Assembly (NCBI RefSeq): GCF_000321225.1
Contig: NW_004450661.1
Coordinates: 2,037,819-2,101,818 of the forward strand
DNA length: 64,000 nt
Source: Odobenus rosmarus divergens
Lineage: Eukaryota > Chordata > Mammalia > Carnivora > Odobenidae
Direction: 5' to 3'
The notes under the pieces were generated by a model. The model did no database searches. It was not told the origin of the DNA and was given only the letters and a program-made list of their open reading frames with translations. Position 1 is the stretch's first letter. Every line of letters begins with the position of its first letter. The position numbers and the translations under genes were made by a program. Positions 49,050 through 59,884 of the stretch are shown piece after piece.

Positions 49050-49275
49050 CATATTTTTAACCCCTCTGCTCCCATGCCATGTTCTGGGCTAAGCACTTTA
49101 CATGAAAAATACAATTTAGTCCTTACAACAACCGTGCAAGGTAGATGTTGGTTTTTATTTTATAAATAAGAGAAATGATTTCGGGGATGCTAAGTGCCCA
49201 AATCCACAAAGCTAATGAAGTGGTGGGCCTGAGATTCAAACCCAAATCTGATTCAATAGCCCACAGTCCAAACTG
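49050..49275 (+). mobile_element. MIR
   Basis: A second sense MIR about 30 bp downstream: 'tgttctgggctaagcactttacatg', 'acaacaaccgtgcaaggtagatg', 'gggcctgagattcaaacccaaatc'. Confidence 0.85.
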
Positions 49276-50159
49276 GATGCAAATAGTATGCATGCCACAA
49301 TGTGACTCTCATATGCAATTTGCATTTTCTGGTAGCCACATAAAAAGAAGTAAAAGGAAACAGGTCAAATTAATTTCAATATTTTAACCCAATCATTTAA
49401 CCCAATATACCCAAATATGATGACTTTAAGATATAACCAATATATAAAGTTATTAGTGAGATATTTCACATTCCCTTTTTCAGACTAAGTTTGAAATCCA
49501 ATGTATGTAATGTAGCTTATTGCACCTCTCCATTCAGATGAATCACATCCCAATTGCTCAAGAACAACATGCAACCAGCAGTCACCATACTGGACAGCAC
49601 AAGTCTAACCTAGGACATTATACTGAGCCATAGTAATATCCTGACCCGACTTACACAAATGCAGGCACTGCTCTCCAAAGCAGATCTGGAATGGATGAAC
49701 TAACCATATATCAGACAACAAAAAATACATTCAAAAATGTGAATGACAAACGTGTGTGCACATGTAAAAATGTGTGCAAAACAGGGAGGGAAGGAGGGAA
49801 AGACGAGTCAGAAAACAAAGGGTGGCTCGGGAAATCATTAAGGAGGGGGGCTGCAAACATAGAAAGTCAATCAAGATACAGCTGTGGCAGGTGGAACCAG
49901 GCAAAACCTCCACCTGATGGAGTTGATCTTGGCTTCATAGCTGATCAACCTCAGGCAAAGCCAGGTCCCCATGCCTCAGTTTCCTCAATTGAAAAATGAA
50001 GCTAAAACCACTTATACCAGATAGATACTGCTAAGGTCAAATAAAAATACAAATTTAGATTAGTGTGTACCTGCATATACAAATGTATACATTTTTCTTG
50101 TAAATCATTAAACAATATCCAAACATGAGTATTTTTGTGCAAATAAAGTAAAAGACTGT
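49276..50159. other. Unique intron
   Basis: No gene or named repeat is seen. The 102-codon frame at 49691-49999 has no known features. Confidence 0.4.
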
Positions 50160-50345
50160 TTCAGGATCATTTCAAGTGTCTGTTGGCCATCTGTATGTGT
50201 TCTTTGGAAAAATGTCTATCAGGTCCCCTGCCCATTTTTAATGGAATTACGTGGGGGGGGGGGTGGTGTTGACTTATATAATTTTTTATCTATTTTGGAT
50301 ATTAACCTCTTATTAGATCATGTGCAAACATCTTCTCCCATTCAG
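50160..50345 (-). mobile_element. Old L1 ORF2 C-terminus, antisense
   Basis: 'gtgtctgttggccatctgtatgtg', 'ccctgcccatttttaatgg' and 'aacatcttctcccattcagg' are antisense L1. A run of about 12 G at 50251-50262 interrupts it. Confidence 0.8.
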
Positions 50346-52234
50346 GAGATTCTGGATGACAATCAGGAAGGCTCCAGCAATCAACTCATGGAGTACATCC
50401 TGCTTGCCTAAAGGCCTTGGCTTCCTCAAAGATCAGGGACAAAGAATGACAGAACTGAATGGCCTGGGAATAAAGGGAAGACTGATAAAGTACATTTATG
50501 TGGGGGGGGGGGCAAGGACAAAATAAAATGGCCTCACGGATCCCATCAATTCAGTGGACCCTTATAAAAGCAACCATGGACGCTCAGACACCGAAAGGGA
50601 CCTATGAGGATCCAAAGATCCCATAGTTTAGAACGGAAGAGAGATGCGCAAGCAAACTACTAACACATAATACAAAAGTGGGAAGAGATGCCCGGATAAA
50701 AGTACCGCAGGAGCAGAGGAAAAGGGAGCTTAGATGTGAGGTGACTGTCAAGATCTCCGTTGAAGGATGGGCCACAGACGGACAAAGCTCAGGCAGGGCA
50801 TTTTCAGCACATACAGTGTGCACAAGGCTTGGACATGTGAAGGAGGTGGGGTAAGAGCTCGGGGTGGGAGGAGCCTGGTGTGGCTCAGGCCTAGGAGCGC
50901 TTTGCTTTTCGTTGTTGTTTTGTGTCTTGGGGGAACGCGGGGGTGGGGGGTGTCTACAGAAGACAAAATTGGAAAATGACCCTAAATATAAGGGAAGGGG
51001 AGGGCAAGCCTTGATGTGCCCCTTATGTAGAGACAAGAATTTTACGGAAGGGAGGTTCATAATCAATTGCTGTGTGCAAAGGTACTTAGGCATCCACGTG
51101 GCAGGAGCAGAAGAGGCCCGGAAGCTCGGGGAGGCTGGCGAGACGGACCGCAGAACTGCAGGAAAGAGAGGCTGCGAGGCTGCAACACAGGAGTAGCAGT
51201 GGATGAGAGCATGCGCAGACTCCTCAGCCTTCCTGGGAAGCTAAAGACCTAGCCAATCCACCACGACCAGGATGGGTCCTAACAAGGGTCAGCAGAGCCA
51301 GTAGCCTCCAAATTGCCATCTAACGGGCAATACCAGCTGTCATCTCCCGCGATATCAGCACAAGGACCCAGAGTCAAACATGGGGGACTTCCTCTTTGAG
51401 AGTGGCCCCGGGGTACTCATCACTTCACCCACCGAACCGGCCTCACTGATCATCTTGGGACACAGATGGGAGCACCCCACGAACACCACCATCCCATCAT
51501 CCACCACGACTACCTCGAACATCCTCCACCTGTGGGCGAAGAGAAACCCTGGTTCTCCAAGCCCCTTACTCCAGGCAACCCCTCCCTCTTCCTTAGTACA
51601 ACTCCTGCTTCTGTTGAGAAATTACCTTGGTTTTTATGACTACAGAGTGAGAAGAAACTCAGTCCCCGCCAGAAAAAGCACATTCAAAGGAAAAGGGAGA
51701 GGAGGATGTTAACGAGGTTGAGAATGAAGCTCCGGCCACAAAATAAAGCCTGATTTGGGGTTTCAGACATCCCGAGATAAACAATTGCTTAATTCCTGTC
51801 ATAAGCACCCTCCTCCGTAAACCAGGCAGGCGCTATTTTTAGAACGTTTTCCATGATGCACTTGTTCTTTAATGGAAGAGATAAAGGCAGTGAGAAGCAA
51901 TTAGAAGTACGAACCCATATACTTTATGTCACAGTCGTGTACCAACCCACACGACACCTTCACAATTATAAGCATGTATTGAAATGTAATAGGGTCACAA
52001 TCTCGGTTTCTTCTTAATTTCTTGAGAAATTCTTTTAACTTTTTACTTTGAAATCTTCAGCTATATTTTTTTAAATCCAAGTGTTGAGAAGAAGTGACAA
52101 GGCTGAGTTACAGAAGTGTCACCATCATTACCAAATCAGGAACAAACAGTACTCCGCGAGCCATGACCAAGGCAGACAGCTGTCATGAGGGGAGGAAGGG
52201 GTTAATGTGAAAGGGAATCAACATGGAGTGAGAA
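50346..52234. other. Unique intron with G-rich patches
   Basis: No gene is called. G-rich text is at 50500-50512 and 50929-50950 (three G5-G6 tracts). The minus frame 50602-51093 (163 codons) and the plus frame 51380-51712 show no domains. The AT-rich part at about 51760-52130 looks little decayed and could be conserved noncoding DNA. Confidence 0.4.
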
Positions 52235-52715
52235 CCTACTAAGTGACATTTTACCAAGCACTGACTACATGCCAGCACTCTGTTCAATGGCAGGGATGTA
52301 GAATAAATAAGAGACACCACCCCTGCCTTCACAGAGCTTCCATCTACCAGAGGAAGCAATTCCCAGTGGCATGCGTGCTCAGCATGAAGATTGCACATGG
52401 CGAGGAAAGCATCTGAGGAGTTTGAACTGGCCTGGGGTGGGGCAGGGACAGTCAGGAGTGTGTGATGTCTACACTGAGATTTGAGGAATGGGTAGGCACT
52501 AACCCAGCCAAGAGAAGGAGCAAGAACTTGCAGGCAGAGGAAGGGCACATTCCAAGGCCCAGGGGCAAGAGAGAGCTTGACGCTCCGAGTGAGCAGGGAG
52601 CAGCCAGATAAAGCTGAAGAGATGAGCTGAGTCTTGTAAGTCATGACATAAATTTTAAGTTCATCCAAAGCAGTAGGAAGATGACATTAAAGGATTTGTA
52701 AGCGCGGATTAATAA
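52235..52715 (-). mobile_element. L2, antisense
   Basis: Antisense L2 3' part: 'ccaagcactgactacatgccagcac', 'cccctgccttcacagagcttcc', 'gaagggcacattccaaggccc'. The 161-codon minus frame across it is a by-product. Confidence 0.75.
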
Positions 52716-52734
52716 GATCATACTTGTCGCAAAG

Positions 52735-52930
52735 CATCGCGAATCCTCGCTACTGCCCTTTGGGGGAGGTCGTATCCTATTTCATGAGGATGAGGAAAGA
52801 TGAGTGAGGCTTAGTAACTTTCAGAAAGTCACACAGCTGGAATGCAGTGGAGCTTTGGATGAGAATTCGGGTCAGTCTGACTCCAAATCCCTTTCTCTTT
52901 CCACTATATCATCCTGTCTCTTAAGAGAAA
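52735..52930 (+). mobile_element. MIR
   Basis: Sense MIR: 'catgaggatgaggaaagatgagtgagg', 'ctttcagaaagtcacacagctgg', 'gtcagtctgactccaaatccc'. Confidence 0.75.
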
Positions 52931-53568
52931 AAAAAGAAAGAAAAGAGAAAAGCTGTAGAAAATCTTCAACCTTCATTTCACCTGATTATTCATAACTTTT
53001 TACCAAAATCAAATATAGGGTTGATCTCTGGCATCAACGAACATTTGCGTTTTCCCATGCGTGCATGTTTTGAGTAAACAGTTTATTAAAATATAATAAA
53101 CACATACACAAAATGATCCTCCTAGAAGAAAAGCCGAGAATCCTCTCCCCACCACAAGATCCCAGTCCTCAGACAAGAGAGGGCTGGCCAGTCGGAGCCC
53201 CATAGACTGTGAGTGCACACAGAGCAACCAGGCCCAGGCTGGCCTTCAGGGCTGGAAGGCAAGGGCAAGGCCATGAGTCCAGCCGCACTTCCCAAGCTCA
53301 TATTCGACAGATCATCAAGTGGTCCTCCCAACAACCCTGGTAATGACAAACTTACTACCTACAGGCACATTGAGATAGTTCTGAGTATTAAAGACTCTTT
53401 ATGAGAGGCAAAATTAGCCCAAATCCCAGGTGCTTATGGCAGAAGTTCCTGTTGTCCAGGTTAGATTTCCTCTCCAAAGCAAGAGAGAACCGTCTAGCAG
53501 TGAGGGACCACTGGAGTGTTGTCAATTTTCCGAGTCTAAAGGAGTCAAATGAAGTCAACACCCAGAAA
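52931..53568. other. Unique intron
   Basis: No gene or named repeat is seen. It ends in the A-rich run at 53570. Confidence 0.4.
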
Positions 53569-53569
53569 G

Positions 53570-53603
53570 CAAAAAAAAAAAAAAAAAGAAAAGAAAAAAA
53601 AAG
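53570..53603 (+). repeat. A-rich run
   Basis: About 34 bases of almost pure A with a few G. It is not preceded by a SINE or L1 that I recognise. It lies 29 bp left of the inverted repeat. Confidence 0.9.
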
Positions 53604-53631
53604 TGGAGCAAGAATCTCAGTTTCAAGGCAC

Positions 53632-53886
53632 ACAGAGATGCCGAGAACTGAGGTCTGCTCACTGCACACATGCACAGCCGCGCTCGCTCTGGTACCAGGC
53701 ACCAGAGACTTTGGCCCGTGAGACTGGAAAACTAGGCACCATGACACAGACTCATCCCGGACCTGGCACCCACCTCTGCTCTCCCTCAGCAGCAGACAGT
53801 CCCTCCACATGTCCCCTGCGAATGCAGAGAGCAAGCGCGGCTGTGCATGTGTGCAGTGAGCAGACCTCAGTTCTCCGCATCTCTGT
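53632..53886. repeat. 59-bp near-perfect inverted repeat with 137-bp spacer
   Basis: Left arm 53632-53690 and right arm 53828-53886 are reverse complements over 59 bases with only two mismatches (about 97%). The arms are GC-rich (the core includes tgctcactgcacacatgc) and belong to no repeat I recognise. The spacer (53691-53827) is unrelated. The 201-codon plus frame and 183-codon minus frame across it are a side effect. Confidence 0.95.
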
Positions 53887-54076
53887 CCTGCTGCCTGGGG
53901 AGGGGGCTGGCTCAGCACCACCTCACGCGCCTCCTGCATGTCCTACCGATGGATGGCTGGGGCAGCGTGCTCACGCATGTAAGGGAGACATCCTCTGTAT
54001 TTATCACATCAAATCCCTGTGCAGTGCACAAAAAACAAGTGCCCTTCCTTTAAAAATTAATGAAAATGTTAAAACT

Positions 54077-54268
54077 CTAGGGATGCCTGGGTGGGCTCAG
54101 TTGGTTAAGTGTCTGCCTTCAGCTCAGGTCATGATCTCAGGATCCTGGGATTGAGGCTCAGCGGGGAGCCTGCTTTTCCCTCTGCCCCTCCCCCGCTCAC
54201 GAGTGCATGCGTTTTCTCTCTCTCTCTCTCTCAGATAAATAAATAAAATCTTTAAAAAAAAAAAAAAA
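54077..54268 (+). mobile_element. Can-SINE, slightly shortened
   Basis: Sense SINE missing part of its middle. The 15-bp target duplication gaaaatgttaaaact is perfect at 54062-54076 and 54269-54283. Poly-A of about 15. Confidence 0.94.
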
Positions 54269-54578
54269 GAAAATGTTAAAACTTCAGATTGAGTAAAACA
54301 ATTGCTCGCACCAATTCTCAGTGAGAGAAGAAAGTGGCACGTGTGATTGGACGGGCAGCATAAACTGGTACTACCTTGTTCTGTGAACTCTGGCACTTTC
54401 TACCAAGTTTTAAATGTTTGTACCTTCTGTCTCCTTAATTCCATTTCCAGGAACCTATCATAGTCACAAGAGCCCAAGTGTTTAGGAAGCCAACATTCAA
54501 TAGTGTGAACTAAGCTCTAATATGGCAAACTTCCAGTCATACCAAACATGTTGAGATACTATTTAAACAAACATTTAA

Positions 54579-54797
54579 GGGGCACCTGGGTGGCTCAGTC
54601 TGTTAAGTGTCCAACTCTTGATTTGGCTCAGGCCATGATCTCAAGGTCATGATATCAAGCCCCAAGTCGGGCTCCACACTCAGCAGGGAGTCAGCTTGGG
54701 ATTCTCTCTCTCTCCCTCTCCCTCTGTCCCTCCCCCTGATCATGCACTCTCTCTTGCTCTCTCTCAATAAATAAATAAAAGTTTTAAAAAATAATAA
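54579..54797 (+). mobile_element. Older Can-SINE
   Basis: Sense SINE of the older 'gttaagtgtccaactcttgatttgg' type. Its A-rich tail is directly followed by the target site of an opposite SINE. Confidence 0.92.
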
Positions 54798-54815
54798 TAA
54801 AATAAAAACTCAACA

Positions 54816-55012
54816 ATTTTTTTTAAAATTTTATTTATTTATTTGACAGAGAGAGACACAGCCAGAGAGGAAAAGCAAGCAGGGGGAGTGGGAGAGGGAG
54901 AAGCAGGCTTCCCGCGGAGCAGGGAGCCCGATGCGGGGCTCGATCCCAGGACCCTGGGATCATGACCTGAGCCAAAGGCAGACGCTTAACGACTAAGCCA
55001 CCCAGGTGCCCC
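54816..55012 (-). mobile_element. Can-SINE, antisense
   Basis: Full-length minus-strand SINE. The 18-bp target duplication taaaataaaaactcaaca is perfect at 54798-54815 and 55013-55030. It forms a tail-to-tail inverted pair with the SINE at 54579. Confidence 0.96.
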
Positions 55013-55030
55013 TAAAATAAAAACTCAACA

Positions 55031-55614
55031 CTTAAAAAGAAATAGAAGAGTTCAAAATCTCAGGTACCAGAAACAAAACAAGAACACAATATAAAGCAGC
55101 CAGTCGGAGCTGAGACCAAACAGCCCAGGCATTTCTCAGAAGCAGGGGTTATGAGAACAGGGTATACACTGTAGACGACAGGAGGGGAACACACATGCTC
55201 TGACCGGGGTGACAACGGGCTGTCCTGACAAACACAGAACAAAAGACATCTACCACATATATCAGAGACATAAAAAGGAAACTGGACACCTGTCTGGAAC
55301 TTTGGGTGGAAAAAGGGCTATCTGTGGGAAAATGAGAACCCCAAACGTGTGCCATACTCAAGTGTGGAGCCAGAATTCACACTGTTCACATGCCTGGGAG
55401 CCCCAGGGCTAAAACTTTTATGGAAAAGGGTCTGAACCAGGTGAAAGTTTATGGTACATGGCACAGACAATCTCAACCACCACATCCAGATGCCTCCACA
55501 ACTGGGAACCCAACGCCCTCCCCCCAAGAGCCTCTTGTTGCAGAGAAGCTCACCACCAGAGGAAATGAACCACCAAGAGAGAAGATTTAAAGCATGCCTA
55601 CATGTTTAAAGCAA
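55031..55614. other. Unique intron
   Basis: No gene or named repeat is seen. Confidence 0.4.
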
Positions 55615-56190
55615 TGAAAAAGAAAGAAATGTTAGCAGGACTGAATTTAATGGGCAAGAGACATGAATAAGCTTTTCACCAAAAGAAATCTGTAGTTGGA
55701 AATAAACTCGTGAAAAGATGTTCAGCATCTTGAGCCATTTACTAAAATGCAAACTAAGACCACGATGAGGTATCACGACATCCTCGTTAGTAAAAAAAAA
55801 ATGAAAAAGAGGGGCAATATCCAACGCTGGCAAGGATGCAGAGAAACTGGATGTTTCCTATGTTTCTGGTAGGAAGATAAAGTGATAGAACCAACTGCAA
55901 CTGGCAAATAGTTTGGCAGCTTCTTACAAAACTAAATATATACTTACATGCTTGCACACACACACAAACATAAATGAATGCATGTAAAAACTGCTGAAGC
56001 GCAAATACAATCTTTAATCAACACTGTTCTACACATGTCACTTTCCTGGCTTTGCTGTTGTAGGACAGTTATATAAATGTTACCACTGAGGGAAGTGGGT
56101 GAAGGGTACCAGACACCCTCTGTACTAGTTTTGCAACTTCCAGTGAATCTGTAGTTCTTTCAAAATAAAAAGCTTTCAAAAATCAATACT
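55615..56190 (+). mobile_element. Old L1M 3' end
   Basis: Sense L1M: 'gaaaagatgttcagcatcttgagcc', 'ggcaaggatgcagagaaactgg' and 'ggaccagacaccctctg'-like 3' UTR text, ending in 'aaaataaaaagctttcaaaaa'. Confidence 0.75.
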
Positions 56191-56247
56191 GGGTATAAAA
56201 TGCAAGTTGTAAAATATCACAGTATGATATCGTTCATGCAAATATAT

Positions 56248-56662
56248 ATTTTTTTATTATGTTGTGTTAATCACCATACATCATTAGTTTTTGATGTAGT
56301 GTTCCATGATTCATTGTTTGCGTTTAACACCCAGTGCTCCACGCAGAACGTGCCCTCTTTAATACCCATCACCAGGCTAACCCATCCCCCCAACCCCCTC
56401 CCCTCTAGAAACCTCAGTTTGTTTTTCAGAGTCCATAGTCTCTCATGGTTCGTCTCCCCCTCTGATTTGCCCCCCTTCGTTCTTCCCCTCCTGCTATCAT
56501 CTTTTTTTTTAACATGTAATGTATTATTTGTTTCAGAGGTACGGGTCTGTGATTTAACAGTCTTACAAAATTCACAGCGCTCACCATAGCACATACCCTC
56601 CCCAATGCCTATCACCCAGCCACCCCATCCCTCCCACCCCCCACCACTCCAGCAACCCTCAG
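56248..56662 (-). mobile_element. Carnivore L1 3' UTR, antisense
   Basis: Antisense 3' UTR ('tgatgtagtgttccatgattc', then 'gtaatgtattatttgtttcag', 'ctcaccatagcacataccctcc'). The target duplication tcatgcaaatatat (56234-56247) pairs with tcatgcgaatatat (56663-56676), one mismatch. Its chance frames on both strands are not genes. Confidence 0.92.
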
Positions 56663-56972
56663 TCATGCGAATATATTTTTAAAAAACACACAATTATATT
56701 ATATGTGCTTTCTGGATAAATACATAAGTAATACAAATATTAAAACATCAGTAACAAGGAGACACACAACTTCAGAGTAGTGATTTACCTCTAGGAATAA
56801 GTTCAAAGAGTACCTCAACTGTATCTTTTAATATTTTCATTGTTACAAAAGGATTTGAAGTAAGAAATCACTATCTAGATAGTATAAATAAGGGAATGCC
56901 TGTTAATTACTCTCTACTACTCTGAATATTTAAAAGATTTCTAAATTAAACCCAAAACAAAAAATACAAATA
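56663..56972. other. Unique AT-rich intron
   Basis: I see nothing that can be named here. Confidence 0.4.
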
Positions 56973-57256
56973 GGGGCACCTGGGTGGCTTAGTCCGTTAA
57001 ATGCCTGCCCTCATTCAGCTCAGGTCATGATCTCAGGGTCCTGGGATTGAGCCCTTCGAGCCCCTCATCAGGCTCCCTGCTCAGTGGGGATGCAGGGAAA
57101 GACAAAGCAACCATTAAAAAGAATGAAGGGGATATGTACTCTCAGGGAAATACCCCAAATACAACTATTAAGCGGGGGGGAAAAAAAGCTTCTCTGCTTC
57201 TCTCTCTCTCTGCCCCTCCCCACTGCTCGTTCTAATAAATAAAATCTTTAAAAAAA
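56973..57256 (+). mobile_element. Can-SINE interrupted by a 97-bp insert
   Basis: Sense SINE head and body are at 56973-57090 and its CT-rich end and tail at about 57188-57256. Between them, 57091-57187 is foreign: a purine-rich segment ending in a G-run and A-run (gcggggggg then aaaaaaa). A duplicated 'gagccc' unit is in the head. Confidence 0.85.
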
Positions 57257-57297
57257 GAAAATAAAATCTGATAAAGAATAACCTGTTTTATTTCCAA

Positions 57298-57416
57298 AAA
57301 TTGAAATTTGTTTTCTTATTGAGATATAATTAACATATAACATTATATTAGTCTCAGGTGTACAACTTCATGATCTGATATATGTATATATTGTGAAATG
57401 ATCACTATACACAGTT
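57298..57416 (-). mobile_element. Old L1 3' UTR, antisense (piece 1)
   Basis: 'ttattgagatataattaacatataac' and 'caggtgtacaacttcatgatc' are antisense L1 3' UTR. Interrupted by a SINE. Confidence 0.85.
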
Positions 57417-57430
57417 AAGCATTTTTTTCT

Positions 57431-57633
57431 TTTTTCAAAAATTTTATTTATTTGTCAGAGAGAGAGAGAGAGAGAGCAAGTGAGCACAAGCAGGGGGAGG
57501 GGCAGGCATCAGGGAGGGACAGGCAGACACCCTATTGAGCAGGGAGCCCGATGTGGGGCTCGATCCCAGGACCCTGGAATCATGACCTGAGCTGAAGGCA
57601 GATGCCTAACCGACTGAGCCACCCACGCATCCC
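57431..57633 (-). mobile_element. Can-SINE, antisense
   Basis: Minus-strand SINE with a short internal duplication in its GC-rich body. The 14-bp target duplication aagcatttttttct is perfect at 57417-57430 and 57634-57647. Confidence 0.94.
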
Positions 57634-57647
57634 AAGCATTTTTTTCT

Positions 57648-58010
57648 TATGATGAGAACTTTTAAGATCTACTGCCTTAGCAACTTTCAAATATCCAATA
57701 CGGTATTGTTAACTATAGCCACCATACTGTAAGCTACATCCCCAGGATTTATTTATCTTATAAGTGGAAGTTTGTACGTTTTGAGCCCCTTCACCCATTT
57801 CTCCCACCCCCAACTCGGCAGCCACCAATCTTTTCTCTGTGTCTGTCCTCTGTCTCTCTGAGCTTGGGTGTTTTGTTTGCCTATTTGCTTTTAGATGCCA
57901 CATATAATAAGTAAGATCACAGAGTATGTGCCTTTCTCTGTCTGACTTATTTCACTTAGCACTGTCCTCAATGTCCATCCATCTTGTCCCAAATGGCAGG
58001 ATTTCTTTTG
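57648..58010 (-). mobile_element. Old L1 3' UTR and ORF2 end, antisense (piece 2)
   Basis: Continues from 57416: 'aactatagccaccatactgtaagc', 'ctcagcagccaccaatc'-like text, and 'ctgacttatttcacttagcactgtcc'. Confidence 0.85.
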
Positions 58011-59374
58011 AGAACTTTTTAAAAAAGGACTTAATGAACCAAAAATCGAAACTCAGTATTAAGCTAATACTGTTGAGCATTTACTATTATGTCAAAGTGG
58101 TTGCATTAGGAACCTTACCTGCTCTGAACAAATCTATGGGTACCTATTATTCTCATTTGAACTCACTACCTCCACTTGAAGAGAAGGAAGAGGAAGAAAT
58201 GGAAGCTCTTAGAGTTGAAATGACTTGCGTGAAACCACACAACTGAATACGTTGCCAAGTGGGTAGTAACGTGCAGTGCTGTTTCAGCCCATAAAGGGGG
58301 CTGAAACTTTACCTGCATAAAGAATAGCAGCAGAACATATGAAGAACACACAGCATTAACCAGGTCTCTGTAGGGTGGGATGGAGAGCCTCGTGAGCTGG
58401 ACCACGCACCCGCCGGGACCTGGCTGAATGATGTGCCCGTGCCCCAGCCACCACAATGGCATATCTCAGGTTACATCTTGACCTGGCTTCCCTCATAGGG
58501 AAGAACTGAAAGAGGAGGTGACGGGGAAACGTGGTTTCCCCTCCATGTCTTCCCCACAGCCATTCCAGGGAGAGAGAGGGGCCGGCATGGCAGCAGAGTG
58601 CCCCCAGACAGACCAAATGCCAGCAGGCTCACCCCTACATGAAAACCACAGTGAAATCCTGCAGAGCAGGAGTGATGCTCTCTCATACACCGACCATGAC
58701 CTTCTGCCCTATAAAGGCAGAAAGCGTGGTAGTAAACTCCGAAATGCGCCCCTTCAAATCGCACTTCAGGAAAGGACCGTCTACCCAGCTGCAGGTGCAG
58801 GTAGCGGACAGCCTCCTGTTAGCTTCCTAAGGGATGGAAACCCGAACTTTCTGCTGAGGTACCACCAATGGCTGAGCAAGAAGGTGGCTGAGAGTCCTGG
58901 CCCTTCTGCCCCGTGTAGAACTCCCCTAGTTGGCATCTGCTGCAGAGCTCGTGTCAGTCTGCAGAGCCTCCCTCGGATTTGCACTGTGGTCTGATGTTCC
59001 CCCAGCCCAGGGGCTGCCTCCTCCCCCTTTTCTTTCATAGATGTTACCCAGCGTCTGCATCCCACAGAACTCAATCCTTGACAAGGGTCCTCCGGCCGGA
59101 CTTATGCACTGACTAAGATACTTTTAGAATCTGAAAATAAACTGGTCCTCTAAAAGAACAAGTGCTCATGCCCAATGGAGGTCAAGGGAACGGGGTGCTC
59201 AAGAATAACAGACAAGGTGGCCTTGGTTCTCTATCCTGAGATGAGGGAGATCATGGACCTCTACGAGGTCTAAAGCCAGAAGGTCTGGTATGACCCTGGG
59301 ATGAGTAACAGCAGAGGGCTGGGAAGAAGAGAATGCACAGAAAGAACCTGCCCAAATGGGAAATGGGTTGGGTT
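58011..59374. other. Unique intron
   Basis: No gene is called. Two small perfect hairpins are present: gtttcagccc / gggctgaaac at 58281-58307, and ggggaaac / gtttcccc at 58523-58541. Frames of up to 158 codons (58518-58994) show no domains. Confidence 0.4.
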
Positions 59375-59570
59375 TAAAGTCACATAAACCTGGTTCTCAA
59401 TCCAGAGTCCACCATGTCCTGCCGGGTGACCATGAACAAGTGTGACCTTCCCGATGCCCCCATTTCCCCCTCTGTAAAACTGCTCGGAGTTGTCCGGAGT
59501 ATCAAAGACGAGAAGAACAGAGCCTAGCACACAGTAAGTGCCTCCTTCTTTCCTACAATCAGTCCAGGAG
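59375..59570 (-). mobile_element. MIR, antisense
   Basis: 'ggtgaccatgaacaagtgtgacc', 'tttccccctctgtaaaactgc', then 'agagcctagcacacagtaagtgcc'. Confidence 0.85.
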
Positions 59571-59884
59571 GGAGACATAAGGAGTAAAGCGAGGACCAAC
59601 ACCACACTGCCCAAGCTCAGAAAAGAAGAATAATCTAACAGGGAAATAAGTTGGCCTTGAAAATACCAAGTGCAATCCACTGAAAAGCAGAACTGCTATT
59701 TCCAGTCCACTTGCACTTTGTGTAGAATTTTTCCTAGAAGTGGGAGAGGTCTGAAGTATCCATACTCTTCCTCAATCTCCATTTGGCCAGTAGCACCTCC
59801 CAGTGAGAAAATCGAGCAGGAAATTGGCTGTAGGCTATGGCCAGGGAAGAGAGTTCTCTGTTTCAAACTTAATAGCTAACTTCC
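59571..59884. other. Unique intron
   Basis: I see nothing that can be named here. Confidence 0.4.

Noticed and set aside
50602..51093. 163-codon minus-strand open frame
   Set aside because: Proline-rich composition comes from G-rich DNA on the other strand. No domain, no splice sites and no homology that I recognise.
52183..52668. 161-codon minus-strand open frame
   Set aside because: It lies on an antisense L2 fossil; the peptide is a by-product of L2 sequence.
53388..53939. 183-codon minus-strand open frame
   Set aside because: It contains poly-Phe from the A-run and the inverted-repeat arms. No recognisable protein.
53549..54154. 201-codon plus-strand open frame
   Set aside because: It starts in an A-rich run (poly-Lys), crosses both arms of the inverted repeat and ends in a SINE. 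It shows no domain or splice context.
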